Below are positions 53,241 to 64,000 of a DNA stretch of 64,000 nt, in pieces (within the stretch, counting starts at the first letter, position 1; each line of letters begins with the position of its first letter). A model generated the notes under the pieces. That model was not told the DNA's origin. It ran no database searches and saw only the letters and a program-made list of their open reading frames with translations. The position numbers were made by a program, and so were the translations under genes. This DNA comes from XYA12-FULL-58-9 sp001798605 (GTDB lineage: Bacteria; Myxococcota; XYA12-FULL-58-9). Where the stretch lies: contig DAINMX010000005.1 in NCBI GenBank assembly GCA_036736205.1, positions 1 to 64,000 on the forward strand, in the 5' to 3' direction.

Positions 53241-55745
53241 TCACGCTCCCCCTAATCGGGCGGCGATCTTTTTGGGACGAACGAACGTGTGGCCAACCAC
53301 AGACGACAAGATCACCGTGAGCGAGCTCACCGGCATCAACACCGCGGCCAACAAAGGGCCCACCAAACCAGCGATGGCCAAGGACGCCCCAATGATGTTG
53401 TACAGCAATGAAAAGCCGAGATTGCGATGGATCACACCGAGGACTCGGCGACCGCCAATGAGCAAGTCCAGAAGAGAAGAGAGACCCGGGCGGGTGAGCA
53501 CCACGTCCGCGGCAACAATGGAAGCGCCCGCGCCTCCGTGCACTGCGACACCGATGTCGGCGAGGGCAAGCGCCGCGGCGTCGTTGACACCGTCTCCCAC
53601 CATCATCACGCGACCCTTACCGTCCTTGCAAGCCGCCGCCACGATTTCATGCTTGGCTTCCGGCGTCATGCCACCATGGGCACGCTCATGCGGTATCCCA
53701 AGCTCCGTGGCGACGCGAAGGACGACATCGACATGGTCTCCGGAAAGAATGTGAACAGCAATGCCGGCACGGGCAAAAGCCTCGAGGGTTGCACCTGCCT
53801 CTGGGCGCAATCGGTCGCCTATCCCCGCAACCGCCACAACTTCATCCCCGTTGGCTACCAACAACGGACTCAAGCCCAACGCCGTGAGCTCAACGATGTC
53901 CGTATGGCGTTCTGTGGGGACATGCACGCCGAGGAGATCCATGAGCTCTGCATTGCCAACCGCGATGCGATGGCCGTCAACAACCCCAGAGATACCACGA
54001 CCGGCGACCTCGACGACGTCTACGACACTGAATGTCGGCCGAACCGGCTGAACAAGAGAGCGGCGGAATGCTTGGGCAACGGGATGCGCCGAGTGTGACT
54101 CCAACGCAAAGGCGAACTGACGCACCGACTCATCCCCACGCCACTTTGTCACCGTGGCGGCCCCCTCGGTGAGCGTCCCGGTCTTGTCGAGGTACACGGT
54201 GTCAATCGTGCGGCACAGCTCAAAGGCCTCGGGATTCTTCACAAAGATGCCAGCGCTTGCCGCTTTGGAAAGGGCTACGGTCAAGGCCACAGGTGTCGCC
54301 AACCCGAGTGCACAGGGGCATGTGACCACCAAGAGCGCCACCACCTGTTGCAGGGTGCCCGAAACGTCGCCATCCGTTCGCACGAAAGCAATGACACCCG
54401 CGACGACCGCGAGACCAAGGACACTGACGACGAAGATTCGGCTGATACGGTCCGCCAGCTGGACAATGGGCGCACGACGCGACATGGCCTCGTCCACCAA
54501 TGCCAATAGGCCACCGACTCGAGTGTTTTCACCTGCGGCTTCGACCTCGACGACGATCTTGGCACCGAGGTTGGTAGCCCCGGCGTGCACACGGTCTCCC
54601 TCGGCAACGGCAACGGCATTAGGTTCACCGGTTAGCACCGCGTTGTCCACCGACGAGTGTCCGTCGACGACCAGTCCGTCAACTGGGATGAGCTCTCCGG
54701 ATCTCACCTCGACCCGATTGCCGATCGCGAGAGTCCGCACAGGCACCTCGAAAGAAATCCCCAGAGAATCGAGACGCCGAGCGTACTCAACAAATGCGAC
54801 CGACTTGATATGGTTCGCGCGCTCAAGCGCAGCCCGTTGGGCCCGCGCTTGGACATAGCGGGCACCGAGGAGCAACGCGACCAAAGCGGACAGAGAATCG
54901 AAATAGACGGGACCGTCGCCAGTGAAGGTGGCGTACGCCGAGTACCCAAACGCTCCACCGAGTGCGATGGCTATGGGCAAATCCATGTGCGGTATTCGCC
55001 GCACCAGGCCCGACCAGGCGGCACGAAAGAATGGCCGCGCAGAATAAAGAACCACGGGAATCGCCAACGCCAGACTCAACCAGCGGAAGAATTGTTCAAA
55101 GCGCGACTCCATGCCCTGGTGTTCGCCTGCGTACAGCGCGCCTTGGATGAACATGATATTCATCGCGCATACCGTGGCAACGCCAATCTTGATAAGCAGA
55201 GATTTATCCTCACTTCGGCGCACCCGTTCTACCGCCCCCTGACGCCGAACGTGTGGCGTGTAGCCGATGCTGTCGAGAGCATGGGCGATGCTCGAAAGCG
55301 CAACCTTGGTCGGGTCCCATTCGACCTGAGCGACACCGCTCGCGAGGTTGAGGCGAACGGAGGCGACCCCTTCAAGGACGCTGGGGAGTTCCTCCACCAG
55401 CCACACACAAGCGGCACAGTGCACCCCTTCGAGATAGAGCGCGGTGGTGTGCATACCCCGGGCTGTCGATTCGACTTGTCCATCTTGAAAGACGGGATCG
55501 TCAAATTCGTGAAACTTGCGACCACTCACCGCCGCAGGGTTGCCGAGACCGCCGTGACGGTTGACAACGTCGTAGTAGCCGTCGAGCCCCCAGTCATGCA
55601 GGATGCCGTAGACTTGCTCGCACCCAGAGCAACAAAATTGTTGTTCCGCTCCTCCACGCAGCAAACTCTGCGGCACCTCGAGGCCGCAATGCGCACAGGC
55701 GGGACCCGCGACTCGCAGCTGGCTCTTGTTCTGCACCTCAGTCAT
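53241..55745 (-). CDS. ccoI: Copper-transporting P1B-type ATPase CcoI (cbb3 assembly)
   Basis: An 834-residue Cu+ export ATPase. A zinc-ribbon-like N-terminus (CAHCGLEVP...FCCSGCEQVY, 17-45) is followed by an HMA domain with Cys110/Cys113 (GVHCAACVW), eight membrane helices, the intramembrane TCPCALGLATPVALT motif, phosphorylation site DKTGTLTEG, a SHPVAQAF nucleotide-domain motif and hinge MVGDGVNDAAALA. It delivers copper for the CuB centre of cbb3 oxidase. The start overlaps the ccoH stop by eight bases. The longer upstream frame lies in ccoH coding sequence. Confidence 0.95.
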   Translation of the reverse strand: MTEVQNKSQLRVAGPACAHCGLEVPQSLLRGGAEQQFCCSGCEQVYGILHDWGLDGYYDVVNRHGGLGNPAAVSGRKFHEFDDPVFQDGQVESTARGMHTTALYLEGVHCAACVWLVEELPSVLEGVASVRLNLASGVAQVEWDPTKVALSSIAHALDSIGYTPHVRRQGAVERVRRSEDKSLLIKIGVATVCAMNIMFIQGALYAGEHQGMESRFEQFFRWLSLALAIPVVLYSARPFFRAAWSGLVRRIPHMDLPIAIALGGAFGYSAYATFTGDGPVYFDSLSALVALLLGARYVQARAQRAALERANHIKSVAFVEYARRLDSLGISFEVPVRTLAIGNRVEVRSGELIPVDGLVVDGHSSVDNAVLTGEPNAVAVAEGDRVHAGATNLGAKIVVEVEAAGENTRVGGLLALVDEAMSRRAPIVQLADRISRIFVVSVLGLAVVAGVIAFVRTDGDVSGTLQQVVALLVVTCPCALGLATPVALTVALSKAASAGIFVKNPEAFELCRTIDTVYLDKTGTLTEGAATVTKWRGDESVRQFAFALESHSAHPVAQAFRRSLVQPVRPTFSVVDVVEVAGRGISGVVDGHRIAVGNAELMDLLGVHVPTERHTDIVELTALGLSPLLVANGDEVVAVAGIGDRLRPEAGATLEAFARAGIAVHILSGDHVDVVLRVATELGIPHERAHGGMTPEAKHEIVAAACKDGKGRVMMVGDGVNDAAALALADIGVAVHGGAGASIVAADVVLTRPGLSSLLDLLIGGRRVLGVIHRNLGFSLLYNIIGASLAIAGLVGPLLAAVLMPVSSLTVILSSVVGHTFVRPKKIAARLGGA

Positions 55746-56280
55746 TTGCCCCCCTGCCAGAGTCAGGAACAACCACTCGAGATGAATCGACAAAACGCGT
55801 CTTGCCCACACGCGTGTCCAGGTTGAAGGTCCAAAGACCAGGTGCGGCGAGACGCGCCAAGGTTCTATAGGTTCCAGGCGCGTGTGGAAGCTCAATGAGA
55901 TAGCTGTGACTGTTCTTGCGGGTATCGGCGGGGCGCTCGGCGTGCAGTTGACCGATGAGGCCGGTGACAGGCTGACCGCTGCGATCGACAATGGTCACGT
56001 CCACGGGCCGCTGTGCGGTCACCGCGTACTGCTTTCCTTGGGGGATGTCGATCTTGACCCGCCAACCGAGATCACGACTGGCAGCGATCACCGCCGCCTC
56101 AGCATCCCAAGCTAACGAGCGATCATAGTAGTCCTCTATCGGTTGCGGAGAATTGGGACGCGTGGCGATGAAAACCATGATGCCTTGCGCAGTAATCGAC
56201 ATCATCAAGATGCCAATGACAAACATCGGCCAACGTCGGGCGGACACAAATTGGCGCAAAGCCCTTGCATCAAATTTCAT
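55738..56280 (-). CDS. ccoH: CcoH/FixH family cbb3 oxidase assembly protein
   Basis: A 180-residue single-span membrane protein. A helix at about 18-38 (MFVIGILMMSITAQGIMVFIA) precedes the DYYDRSLAWD motif typical of FixH/CcoH, then a periplasmic beta-sandwich (PVDVTIVDRSGQPVTGLIGQLHAERPAD, HAPGTYRTLARLAAPGLWTFNL). It is thought to stabilise the oxidase during assembly. GGGAG precedes the ATG. Lies between ccoG and ccoI as in many proteobacteria. Confidence 0.93.
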   Translation of the reverse strand: MKFDARALRQFVSARRWPMFVIGILMMSITAQGIMVFIATRPNSPQPIEDYYDRSLAWDAEAAVIAASRDLGWRVKIDIPQGKQYAVTAQRPVDVTIVDRSGQPVTGLIGQLHAERPADTRKNSHSYLIELPHAPGTYRTLARLAAPGLWTFNLDTRVGKTRFVDSSRVVVPDSGRGAND

Positions 56281-56292
56281 GTGCCACTCCCA

Positions 56293-57735
56293 TCAGCGAT
56301 AAGGCCCCAGCAGGATGAACGCTTCCTCGATACGAACCCCGGCATCAGATTCAATGACGAAGACACCGTCCGCTCGACCACGTTTGAACATCGTTTCCGA
56401 CAACTTGACGACCACGTTCACAGTGGCAACTGCATCGGCGTCCACAACAAACGGCGACTGACTGACCACCAGCTCTGCCCCTTTGGGCTCTGCCAGCACA
56501 ACCGTGAACGATTGTCGAAGTGGCAAGTTGTTGGTGAACCGGACCCGCAGCATGTTGGCGATCTCACCGGTGGGCAACTCACGAAATGGCTCTCGACCGC
56601 TCCGAAGTAGCTCGGCACTGGCATGGGTGCGAGCGGCCGTCATCCCAACCAGCGCCGCGCCCACAAGCACGAGCAGCACCCCATAGACAAACACCCGCGG
56701 CCTAAGAAATTTCTTCTTGCCGGTGTCGAGCTCACGCAGGGATGTATAGCGAATGAGTCCCGTCGGTTTGTCAGTCTTGAGCATCACTTCATCGCAGGCT
56801 TCAACGCACTGCGCGCAGCCAATACACTCCATCTGCAGACCCCGACGGATGTCCATCCCCGTCGGGCATGTGGCAATGCACCGGCCGCAATCGACGCAAT
56901 CCCCTGAGGAATCATCCCGGTCGCGCTTGCGAGCCCGGGGCTCACCGCGTTTCTTGTCATAGCCGACAATGACCGTATCGCAGTCGTAGAGGACTGTCTG
57001 CAAGCGACCGTACGGGCAGGCGACCGTGCACATCTGGTCGCGGAAATGAGCAAAATCGATGAAGACCAATATAGCCGTGAGACCAACGGCCGCGAGCATG
57101 TGGGTGTGCGTCGTTGGCGCAGAGATCAAAGTGGAGCAAAGGGTCGGCCAGCCGACAAAATAGGCAACGAACGTGCAAGCCAAAATTGTGGAGATCGCCG
57201 CATAGAAGAGCCACTTGATGCTCTTGCGTCCCAACCTGCCGAGTGTCCACGGGCCACCGTCACGTCGGCGACGTTGACTGGGACTCCCCTCTAGCCAGCG
57301 CTCTATGGGCCGAAACACAAACTCAAGATAAACGGGGTGCGGGCAGGCGTAACCACACCACAGGCGACCCCATACCGAGGTCACAGCAAAGACGGTGAGA
57401 ATCACGAGGACACCGAAAGCAAGGAGTAGCAAGCTGTCCGTAGGATGAAAGGTAGCGCCAAAGAAGGTGAACTGGCGGTTGCCGAGGTCGAGAAAGATTC
57501 CTGGCTTTCCCCCTATGTTGAGGTGGGGCGCCAACACGAACGTAGCAATGAGAACCCAACCCAAAGCCAGGCGGATGCGCCAAAAAGGACCCCGGCTCAG
57601 GACCGGATCAATCCATTTGCGACTGCCGTCAACCTCGAGGCTGTAGAGGAGCTCTTCTTTTGGGGCGACCGAGAAGGGCCCCGATGAGCGCTTTTTGTGC
57701 TCCGCGTCCTCGCACGATGTTGTTGGCTCAACCAA
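56293..57735 (-). CDS. ccoG: CcoG, polyferredoxin involved in cbb3 oxidase assembly
   Basis: A 480-residue membrane ferredoxin. Several N-terminal helices include VWGRLWCGYACPHPVYLE and MCTVACPYGRLQTVLYD (NapH/CcoG-type CxxxCP motifs); two [4Fe-4S] motifs follow, CVDCGRCIATCPTG and CIGCAQCVEACDEVM; the C-terminal 110 residues form a periplasmic Ig-like domain. CcoG reduces Cu2+ during oxidase assembly. No ATG exists near the N-terminus, so the TTG at 57735 is the likely start (15 bases after the ccoP stop). It could also begin within the first 25 variable residues. Confidence 0.92.
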   Translation of the reverse strand: MVEPTTSCEDAEHKKRSSGPFSVAPKEELLYSLEVDGSRKWIDPVLSRGPFWRIRLALGWVLIATFVLAPHLNIGGKPGIFLDLGNRQFTFFGATFHPTDSLLLLAFGVLVILTVFAVTSVWGRLWCGYACPHPVYLEFVFRPIERWLEGSPSQRRRRDGGPWTLGRLGRKSIKWLFYAAISTILACTFVAYFVGWPTLCSTLISAPTTHTHMLAAVGLTAILVFIDFAHFRDQMCTVACPYGRLQTVLYDCDTVIVGYDKKRGEPRARKRDRDDSSGDCVDCGRCIATCPTGMDIRRGLQMECIGCAQCVEACDEVMLKTDKPTGLIRYTSLRELDTGKKKFLRPRVFVYGVLLVLVGAALVGMTAARTHASAELLRSGREPFRELPTGEIANMLRVRFTNNLPLRQSFTVVLAEPKGAELVVSQSPFVVDADAVATVNVVVKLSETMFKRGRADGVFVIESDAGVRIEEAFILLGPYR

Positions 57736-57750
57736 GAGAATCGTCGACCT

Positions 57751-58344
57751 CTATCGCCCTTGGGGCATAGGCTCTGGCTCGACTACCTCACCTTCACCTG
57801 GTTTGGGGTTGTCGGGATGGGAGCCCTGCAAACTACGAATGTACGAAACCACTGCCGCGATCTCCTCCGGGGGAATCGCTCGTCCCCAAGGTGGCATGCC
57901 CTTGGCCGGAACACCCTTGACCACGGTGTTGAAGATCTGTGTCACCTTGCCACCATGGAGCCACTGATTGTCGACGAGGTTGGGGCCGATCAGTCCCTGC
58001 GCTGCTTCGCCGTGACACGAGGCGCAGGTCTTGGCGAATCGTCCGGCGCCCTTGCTCAGGACATCGACATCGACAGCCTCGGCCAAGAGATTCTCGGTAC
58101 TCGGCGGCACCAACGGATTGGCGTTGAAGTATGCCTGCAAAACTGCGCGATCGGCGATCTCCTCTTGCCTTAGCTCGGCATCGTAGGAGTCGGGGGCGAA
58201 GGCAAGAGCATAGAAACCCACATAGACCACCGAGAAGACTATGCTGGCGTATAGAATGGCCAACAACCAACCAGGCAAGGGATTGTCATACTCTTGAATG
58301 CCATCGGCCGCGTGCTCGAGGAGCTTGTTCTCATTCTCATCCAT
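57751..58344 (-). CDS. ccoP: cbb3-type cytochrome oxidase subunit CcoP, monoheme form
   Basis: A 197-residue membrane-anchored cytochrome c. The N-terminus carries the FixP_N signature (ADGIQEYDNPLPGWLLAIL) and one helix. Only one CxxCH is present (CASCHGEAAQG); standard CcoP has two heme c domains and about 290 residues, so this is a shortened monoheme form. The axial Met is probably in VPAKGMPPWG. The C-terminus is Pro/Glu rich. GAGG precedes the ATG, which overlaps the end of ccoQ by eight bases. Confidence 0.92.
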   Translation of the reverse strand: MDENENKLLEHAADGIQEYDNPLPGWLLAILYASIVFSVVYVGFYALAFAPDSYDAELRQEEIADRAVLQAYFNANPLVPPSTENLLAEAVDVDVLSKGAGRFAKTCASCHGEAAQGLIGPNLVDNQWLHGGKVTQIFNTVVKGVPAKGMPPWGRAIPPEEIAAVVSYIRSLQGSHPDNPKPGEGEVVEPEPMPQGR

Positions 58345-58530
58345 CGGTGACCTCGCTTCCTTGGACAACAGGAGGGAGGTCGTCGAGCGGAAGTCGAGCA
58401 CAGGTGTCGTAATGTGAGGCCTTGCGCGTTAACACTCGCGCAAGGACAACCGCGAACACCGAGAAGAAGAATAGAAGTGATAGGATCGCCCACATCTGCG
58501 CGTTGGTAGCCACTGTCAGCTCCCGCAACA

Positions 58531-58531
<1 letters not shown>
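58337..58531 (-). CDS. ccoQ: cbb3-type oxidase small subunit CcoQ
   Basis: A 64-residue single-span protein (MWAILSLLFFFSVFAVVLARVLT) with a short cytoplasmic tail that includes HYDTCARLPLDD, typical of CcoQ. The ATG at 58531 overlaps the ccoNO stop by one base (TGATG) and has a strong GGAGGT upstream; a GTG three bases earlier is also in frame. Overlaps ccoP by eight bases. Confidence 0.85.
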
Positions 58532-60837
<2,306 letters not shown>

Positions 60838-61071
60838 CGTGTCGCCGTTTCTCCATAGTGTCGACGAGGGGCAAAATCCCGGCGAATATAGTAATTCTCT
60901 ATGGCCAATGTGCCAGGCGCTGCGATCGCAACGCACCCGTTTTATATACAAAGGCATGATTCGGGGAAAGGTCGGGCATTTGTTCTGGCGACGCTAACCC
61001 TTTTGGGGCAATGATCCCGTCGCCTGTCCATGCGACCTTTAACAACATCGCAAGCAGCACCGGAGCAGAGA
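60838..61071. promoter_or_regulatory. Divergent intergenic region with a TGCGATCGCA palindrome
   Basis: This 234-base spacer separates the respiratory cluster from the M24 peptidase gene and must hold both promoters. A perfect ten-base palindrome TGCGATCGCA lies at 60921-60930, between AT-rich runs TATATA (60943-60948) and ATATAGTAATT (60887-60897). I see no FNR-type TTGAT-N4-ATCAA box. A role as operator is only a guess. Confidence 0.35.
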
Positions 61072-62253
61072 ATGCGCCTGAACGTTGAACGAGAGGAGTT
61101 GGTCAGTCGTTTACGGCAATTGCAGGAGGCGGCGGGGGCGAGAGGGCTCGACGGCGTTCTGCTCATGCAGCGTGCCGACCTCATCTACTACACCGGTGCC
61201 GTGGTGCAGGGTGCCCTTGCAGTCCCCACGCAAGGGATGAGTTGCCTTTACGTTTGGCGGGGTCACCAACGCATCGGCGACGATGCCCCTGTTGAACCGA
61301 CGCCAATCCGCGGTGCGAGCAAACTTCCGGAGGCTCTGAGATCGCGGTTTTGCGACTGGCAATGCGTTGGCCTGGAGGAAGACGTCCTTCCAGTCGCCCT
61401 GTACAAGAGCGTCTGTTTGGAGACCTGGCCACATGCCTCATTCGTCGACATTTCCCCTGCGGTTCGGCAGCAACGTGCCGTCAAGAGCGAAACAGAGCTC
61501 GGGTGGACCCGCGAGGCGAGCCGAATTTTGGTTGCAGGTTTCGAGTTCATTGGCGCGCACATTCGAGAAGGCCTGTCAGAGACTGAGCTGCGCACACAGA
61601 TGGATGTCGCCATGCGCCGGGAGGGAGACCAGGTCGGTGTTCGCGTTCGATCGTTCAACAGCGAAGCACCTGGACTCGTCGCCTACGGTTCCTCGGCGGG
61701 CATTGACATAGTCTTTGATGGTCCACTCGGACACTCGAGTCGTCAGCCCTACGGCCCGATGGGCTCGTCTGACCATTTGATCGGTAGACATCTTCCGACC
61801 ATCGTCGACGTCGTGGCAGGTTACAATGGCTACATCAGTGACATGACGCGGTGCTTCGCTCTCGGACAGTTGGAGGCACGTTTCGTTGATGCTCACCGAT
61901 TTTGTGTCGACATCCTCCAAGAAGCTACCCGGCGTCTGGTCCCTGGTGTCATACCGGAAGAGATCTACCTCTGGGCAATGCAACGCGCCGAACGAGCGGG
62001 GTTTGCAGAGAACTTCATGAATCGCGGCAATAACAAGGTACGATTCTTGGGCCACGGGGTCGGCCTCGAGCTCGACGAGCTTCCTCTCATCGCCAAACGG
62101 CAAACCGACCCGTTGCAGGAAAACATGGTCATCGCACTTGAGCCCAAGATCGTTTTCGACGACGGCGCCGTTGGCGTCGAGGACACTATCATCGTCAAGG
62201 TCGGGGGCGGTGAAGTGACCACCCACATGGAGCACGGCATCCAATTCCGGTGA
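61072..62253 (+). CDS. M24-family metallopeptidase (Xaa-Pro aminopeptidase-like)
   Basis: A 393-residue protein with an N-terminal creatinase-like domain (about 1-135) and a C-terminal pita-bread domain. All five metal ligands are present: Asp246 (VDVVAGYNG), Asp257 (ISDMTR), His328 (FLGHGVGLELDE), Glu357 (IALEPK) and Glu370 (GVEDT). It should cleave X-Pro dipeptides or related substrates in the cytoplasm. GGAGCAGAGA lies before the ATG at 61072; an upstream ATG at 61030 adds 14 residues without conservation. It stands alone, divergent from the oxidase cluster. Confidence 0.92.
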   Translation: MRLNVEREELVSRLRQLQEAAGARGLDGVLLMQRADLIYYTGAVVQGALAVPTQGMSCLYVWRGHQRIGDDAPVEPTPIRGASKLPEALRSRFCDWQCVGLEEDVLPVALYKSVCLETWPHASFVDISPAVRQQRAVKSETELGWTREASRILVAGFEFIGAHIREGLSETELRTQMDVAMRREGDQVGVRVRSFNSEAPGLVAYGSSAGIDIVFDGPLGHSSRQPYGPMGSSDHLIGRHLPTIVDVVAGYNGYISDMTRCFALGQLEARFVDAHRFCVDILQEATRRLVPGVIPEEIYLWAMQRAERAGFAENFMNRGNNKVRFLGHGVGLELDELPLIAKRQTDPLQENMVIALEPKIVFDDGAVGVEDTIIVKVGGGEVTTHMEHGIQFR

Positions 62254-62275
62254 CTCCTGCATCATCCCCATCGCC

Positions 62276-63205
62276 TCACAGCGGGGCATCAGGGTTCTCA
62301 GGCAGCAACAAGCCCTCGAGTCCGCGCTCGATGGACCGAGGCTTGAAACCAAGGTCGCGCTTGGCTGCGCTGTCGTCGTATTTGGCACCCACGGGTAAAA
62401 ACAGAGGTAAGAGCAATGTGCGACTGGAGCGCAATTGCTTCCACTTACGCAACACCCGCCAGGGTGACACCGGCTCGCCAGTGACGTTGTAAGCGCGACC
62501 TACGCTTTCATCATTGGCGAGCGCACCAGCCACAGCAGCTGCCACATCGGCACCATGCACGTGCGGTACCTTGATGGTGGGAACCAGTTGGACACTGCGA
62601 GTCATCGCCCTTTGGTATCGGGCAGTAAGGGCCTGGTCACGTTCGCCATAGATTGGACCGGGACGCAGGACCGTCAAATCGATGTTGTGCTCCTCAGCCA
62701 TCCTCCATGCGACTTGTTCTCCCCGCGCCTTCGTTACCGCGTATCGCCAATTGGTGATCAAGCCGCTCAGATCCAAGGGCCGCCGCAGCTCTCGATGTTG
62801 TGGCGTCTCCTCATCCATGTCGGCAAACAGGCTGGTCTTGTAGACCGCAACACTGGAGATGTAGACCACTCGGCGTACCCCTGCTCGCAGAGCAGCAATC
62901 ATCAAATTCTCCGTCCCCCCCACGTTGCCGGCGACAAATTCGTCAAGGTTGCCACCGTTGCGCGCGAGAAAAGCCGCATTGGCAACCACCGCCTCACAGC
63001 CAGCAAATCCACGACAGAGACTGTCGACGTCATGCAAGTCGGCACAAGCGACCTCCACGCCCCGTTCTATGAGCCATTGAGCCTTCTTCACCGACCGCAC
63101 GACCGCTCGTGCCCGCATATTGCGAGACAGAAGAGTGAGGGCAATATGCGACCCAAGGAATCCCGTCGCCCCGGTGACCGCAACCAGCTTTCCATTGAGA
63201 TCCAT
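62276..63205 (-). CDS. NAD-dependent epimerase/dehydratase (extended SDR)
   Basis: A 309-residue Rossmann-fold enzyme. The cofactor motif GATGFLG is at 12-18; the catalytic set is Ser118, Tyr155 and Lys159 (WRYAVTKARGE). TVLRPGPIYGERDQALTARY is a typical substrate-loop region of extended SDRs, and the C-terminus resembles 3-beta-HSD/sterol-type members (VHGADVAAAVAGAL, GRAYNVTGE). Substrate unknown. GGAGGGAG precedes the ATG. It is convergent with the peptidase gene. Confidence 0.9.
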   Translation of the reverse strand: MDLNGKLVAVTGATGFLGSHIALTLLSRNMRARAVVRSVKKAQWLIERGVEVACADLHDVDSLCRGFAGCEAVVANAAFLARNGGNLDEFVAGNVGGTENLMIAALRAGVRRVVYISSVAVYKTSLFADMDEETPQHRELRRPLDLSGLITNWRYAVTKARGEQVAWRMAEEHNIDLTVLRPGPIYGERDQALTARYQRAMTRSVQLVPTIKVPHVHGADVAAAVAGALANDESVGRAYNVTGEPVSPWRVLRKWKQLRSSRTLLLPLFLPVGAKYDDSAAKRDLGFKPRSIERGLEGLLLPENPDAPL

Positions 63206-63331
63206 GTCTCACTCCCTCCCAAAGAGTTCACCTGCGCAATGTGGGCACAGCAATGCTCAAGGTAAAGAGGCTCCCACCGCAATTGCGAAGACAGTCGGCG
63301 CTATTGCGAACCCTTGGATGGGCTGTCGAAT

Positions 63332-64000
63332 TCAATGCCCTTGGACCTGCGCTGTCACGGCCGCGTGACGGGTGGCCCAGTAGGTCTTCAGTGACTCAAT
63401 CTCGTCCGCGGGGGAGGCGGAGAGGAACGGATCGGCGCTGATTGCGGCTCCCGTGACAGCGAGGACGCGGTCGAGCTCCTGATGAATGGCAGCCAGCGTC
63501 AATGGTTCGGAGAGGAGCGCGGTGAGGATCTGGTCGTAGTCGTCTTCCCAGGTCGGGAAGAGCACGGAGACAAACTTGCTGCTGCCCGCGTCAAAGACGG
63601 AGGTGTTGAGATCCTTCATACAGGTGTCCAGGTCCCAGGGCAGGTAGGCCCGCGTCCCGGGCCAATCGTAATAGTAGTAGTTGTTGTCCTTGAAGATCGG
63701 AGAGTCGCTGTTGGCGACCATGGCGTTGACGGCACCGAACCGCAACATCTGGTCGAGCATGAGGTGCTCGGACAAGGTGGCCGCAACGTCCGCCGGTGTG
63801 GCGCAGGTGTCAGGGCCGCCACCAGAGGAAGACCAGAAACAGAAGTAATCGTCGTACGGGTCGGCGCCGGCCAGGCCGTCGCTCTCGTGAGTTTTGAGCC
63901 CGTCCCCGGGCCCGCCGCTCTTCTTGTAGAGCCATCCCGAATCGTCGGCGAAGCGGTCGTCCAAGAACACCTTGTCCACGGCCTCCACGTTGCCTATGAC
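63332..64000 (-). CDS. CotH-family protein, C-terminal part, cut by the window edge
   Basis: At least 222 residues; the frame is open to the last base, so the N-terminus lies outside the window. The segment LSEHLMLDQMLRFGAVNAMVANSDSPIFKDNNYYYYDW followed by YLPWDLDTCMKD matches CotH kinase-type proteins, in which DNNYYYY and the PWDLD motif belong to the active-site area. Many Gram-negative CotH proteins are exported and poorly characterised. The last 80 residues are helical (ALLSEPLTLAAIHQELDRVL). Two Cys (YFCFW and DTCATP) could form a disulfide. Confidence 0.82.
   Translation of the reverse strand, partial: VIGNVEAVDKVFLDDRFADDSGWLYKKSGGPGDGLKTHESDGLAGADPYDDYFCFWSSSGGGPDTCATPADVAATLSEHLMLDQMLRFGAVNAMVANSDSPIFKDNNYYYYDWPGTRAYLPWDLDTCMKDLNTSVFDAGSSKFVSVLFPTWEDDYDQILTALLSEPLTLAAIHQELDRVLAVTGAAISADPFLSASPADEIESLKTYWATRHAAVTAQVQGH

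Overview
The window looks like a scaffold of a metagenome-assembled or draft genome. It carries three runs of exactly 100 N (3406-3505, 5088-5187, 37433-37532). It is GC-rich with densely packed genes. Gene content suggests a Gram-negative, respiratory member of the former Deltaproteobacteria, close to Myxococcota or Bradymonadota. The signs are many predicted lipoproteins, a giant Cys-rich thrombospondin-type-3 repeat protein with a VWA-like segment, an AgmX/PglI C-terminal domain protein, a CotH-like protein, alternative complex III, and an ECF sigma / FecR-type anti-sigma pair. The taxonomy is inferred from gene content only; there is no rRNA or tRNA in the window.

Layout. 1-0.9 kb: AT-rich left edge and a VapBC toxin-antitoxin pair with a clear inverted-repeat operator. 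0.9-7.1 kb: VOC protein, orphan PTS enzyme I, inosine-guanosine kinase, an octamer repeat array broken by a gap, a double-receiver response regulator and GreB. 7.2-17.3 kb: a tightly overlapping operon with a C-terminal-Trp outer-membrane-like protein, ECF sigma factor, membrane anti-sigma factor (zinc finger + FecR + repeat tail), a Cys-rich exported protein and a 2161-residue TSP3/VWA lipoprotein. 17.3-28.7 kb: metabolic and housekeeping genes (branched-chain aminotransferase, class III ProRS, DJ-1/PfpI, 3-hydroxyacyl-CoA dehydrogenase, a sigma54-type activator with two receivers, a histone-H1-like AAKKP protein, nitronate monooxygenase, a soluble-lytic-transglycosylase-like lipoprotein coupled to a 2Fe-2S ferredoxin). 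28.8-33.2 kb: a small lipoprotein and a group 3b [NiFe] hydrogenase operon hydBGDA. 33.4-45.4 kb: UPF0462 and DUF493 proteins, AgmX/PglI protein, a large Ig/malectin-like/beta-propeller exported protein split by a gap, a SafE-like membrane protein with a YtkA/FixH-like partner, GltS, a TAXI-type binding lipoprotein and an amidase. 45.4-60.8 kb: one continuous minus-strand respiratory cluster, ccoNO(fused)-ccoQ-ccoP-ccoG-ccoH-ccoI-ccoS-actABCDEF. 61-64 kb: M24 peptidase, NAD-dependent epimerase and a truncated CotH-like protein.

How the genes work together. The main physiological theme is aerobic or microaerobic respiration. Alternative complex III (ActA-F) would oxidise quinol and pass electrons to cytochrome c. 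The cbb3 oxidase would take them to O2, with its copper-loading and assembly factors (CcoI, CcoG, CcoH, CcoS) encoded between oxidase and ACIII. The SafE-like/YtkA-like pair at 39.7-40.9 kb may also serve copper delivery. The group 3b hydrogenase would link H2 to NAD(P)H. The second theme is the cell surface: an ECF sigma circuit sits in the same operon as two exported Cys-rich proteins, so envelope signalling coupled to production of a calcium-binding surface protein is the simplest reading.
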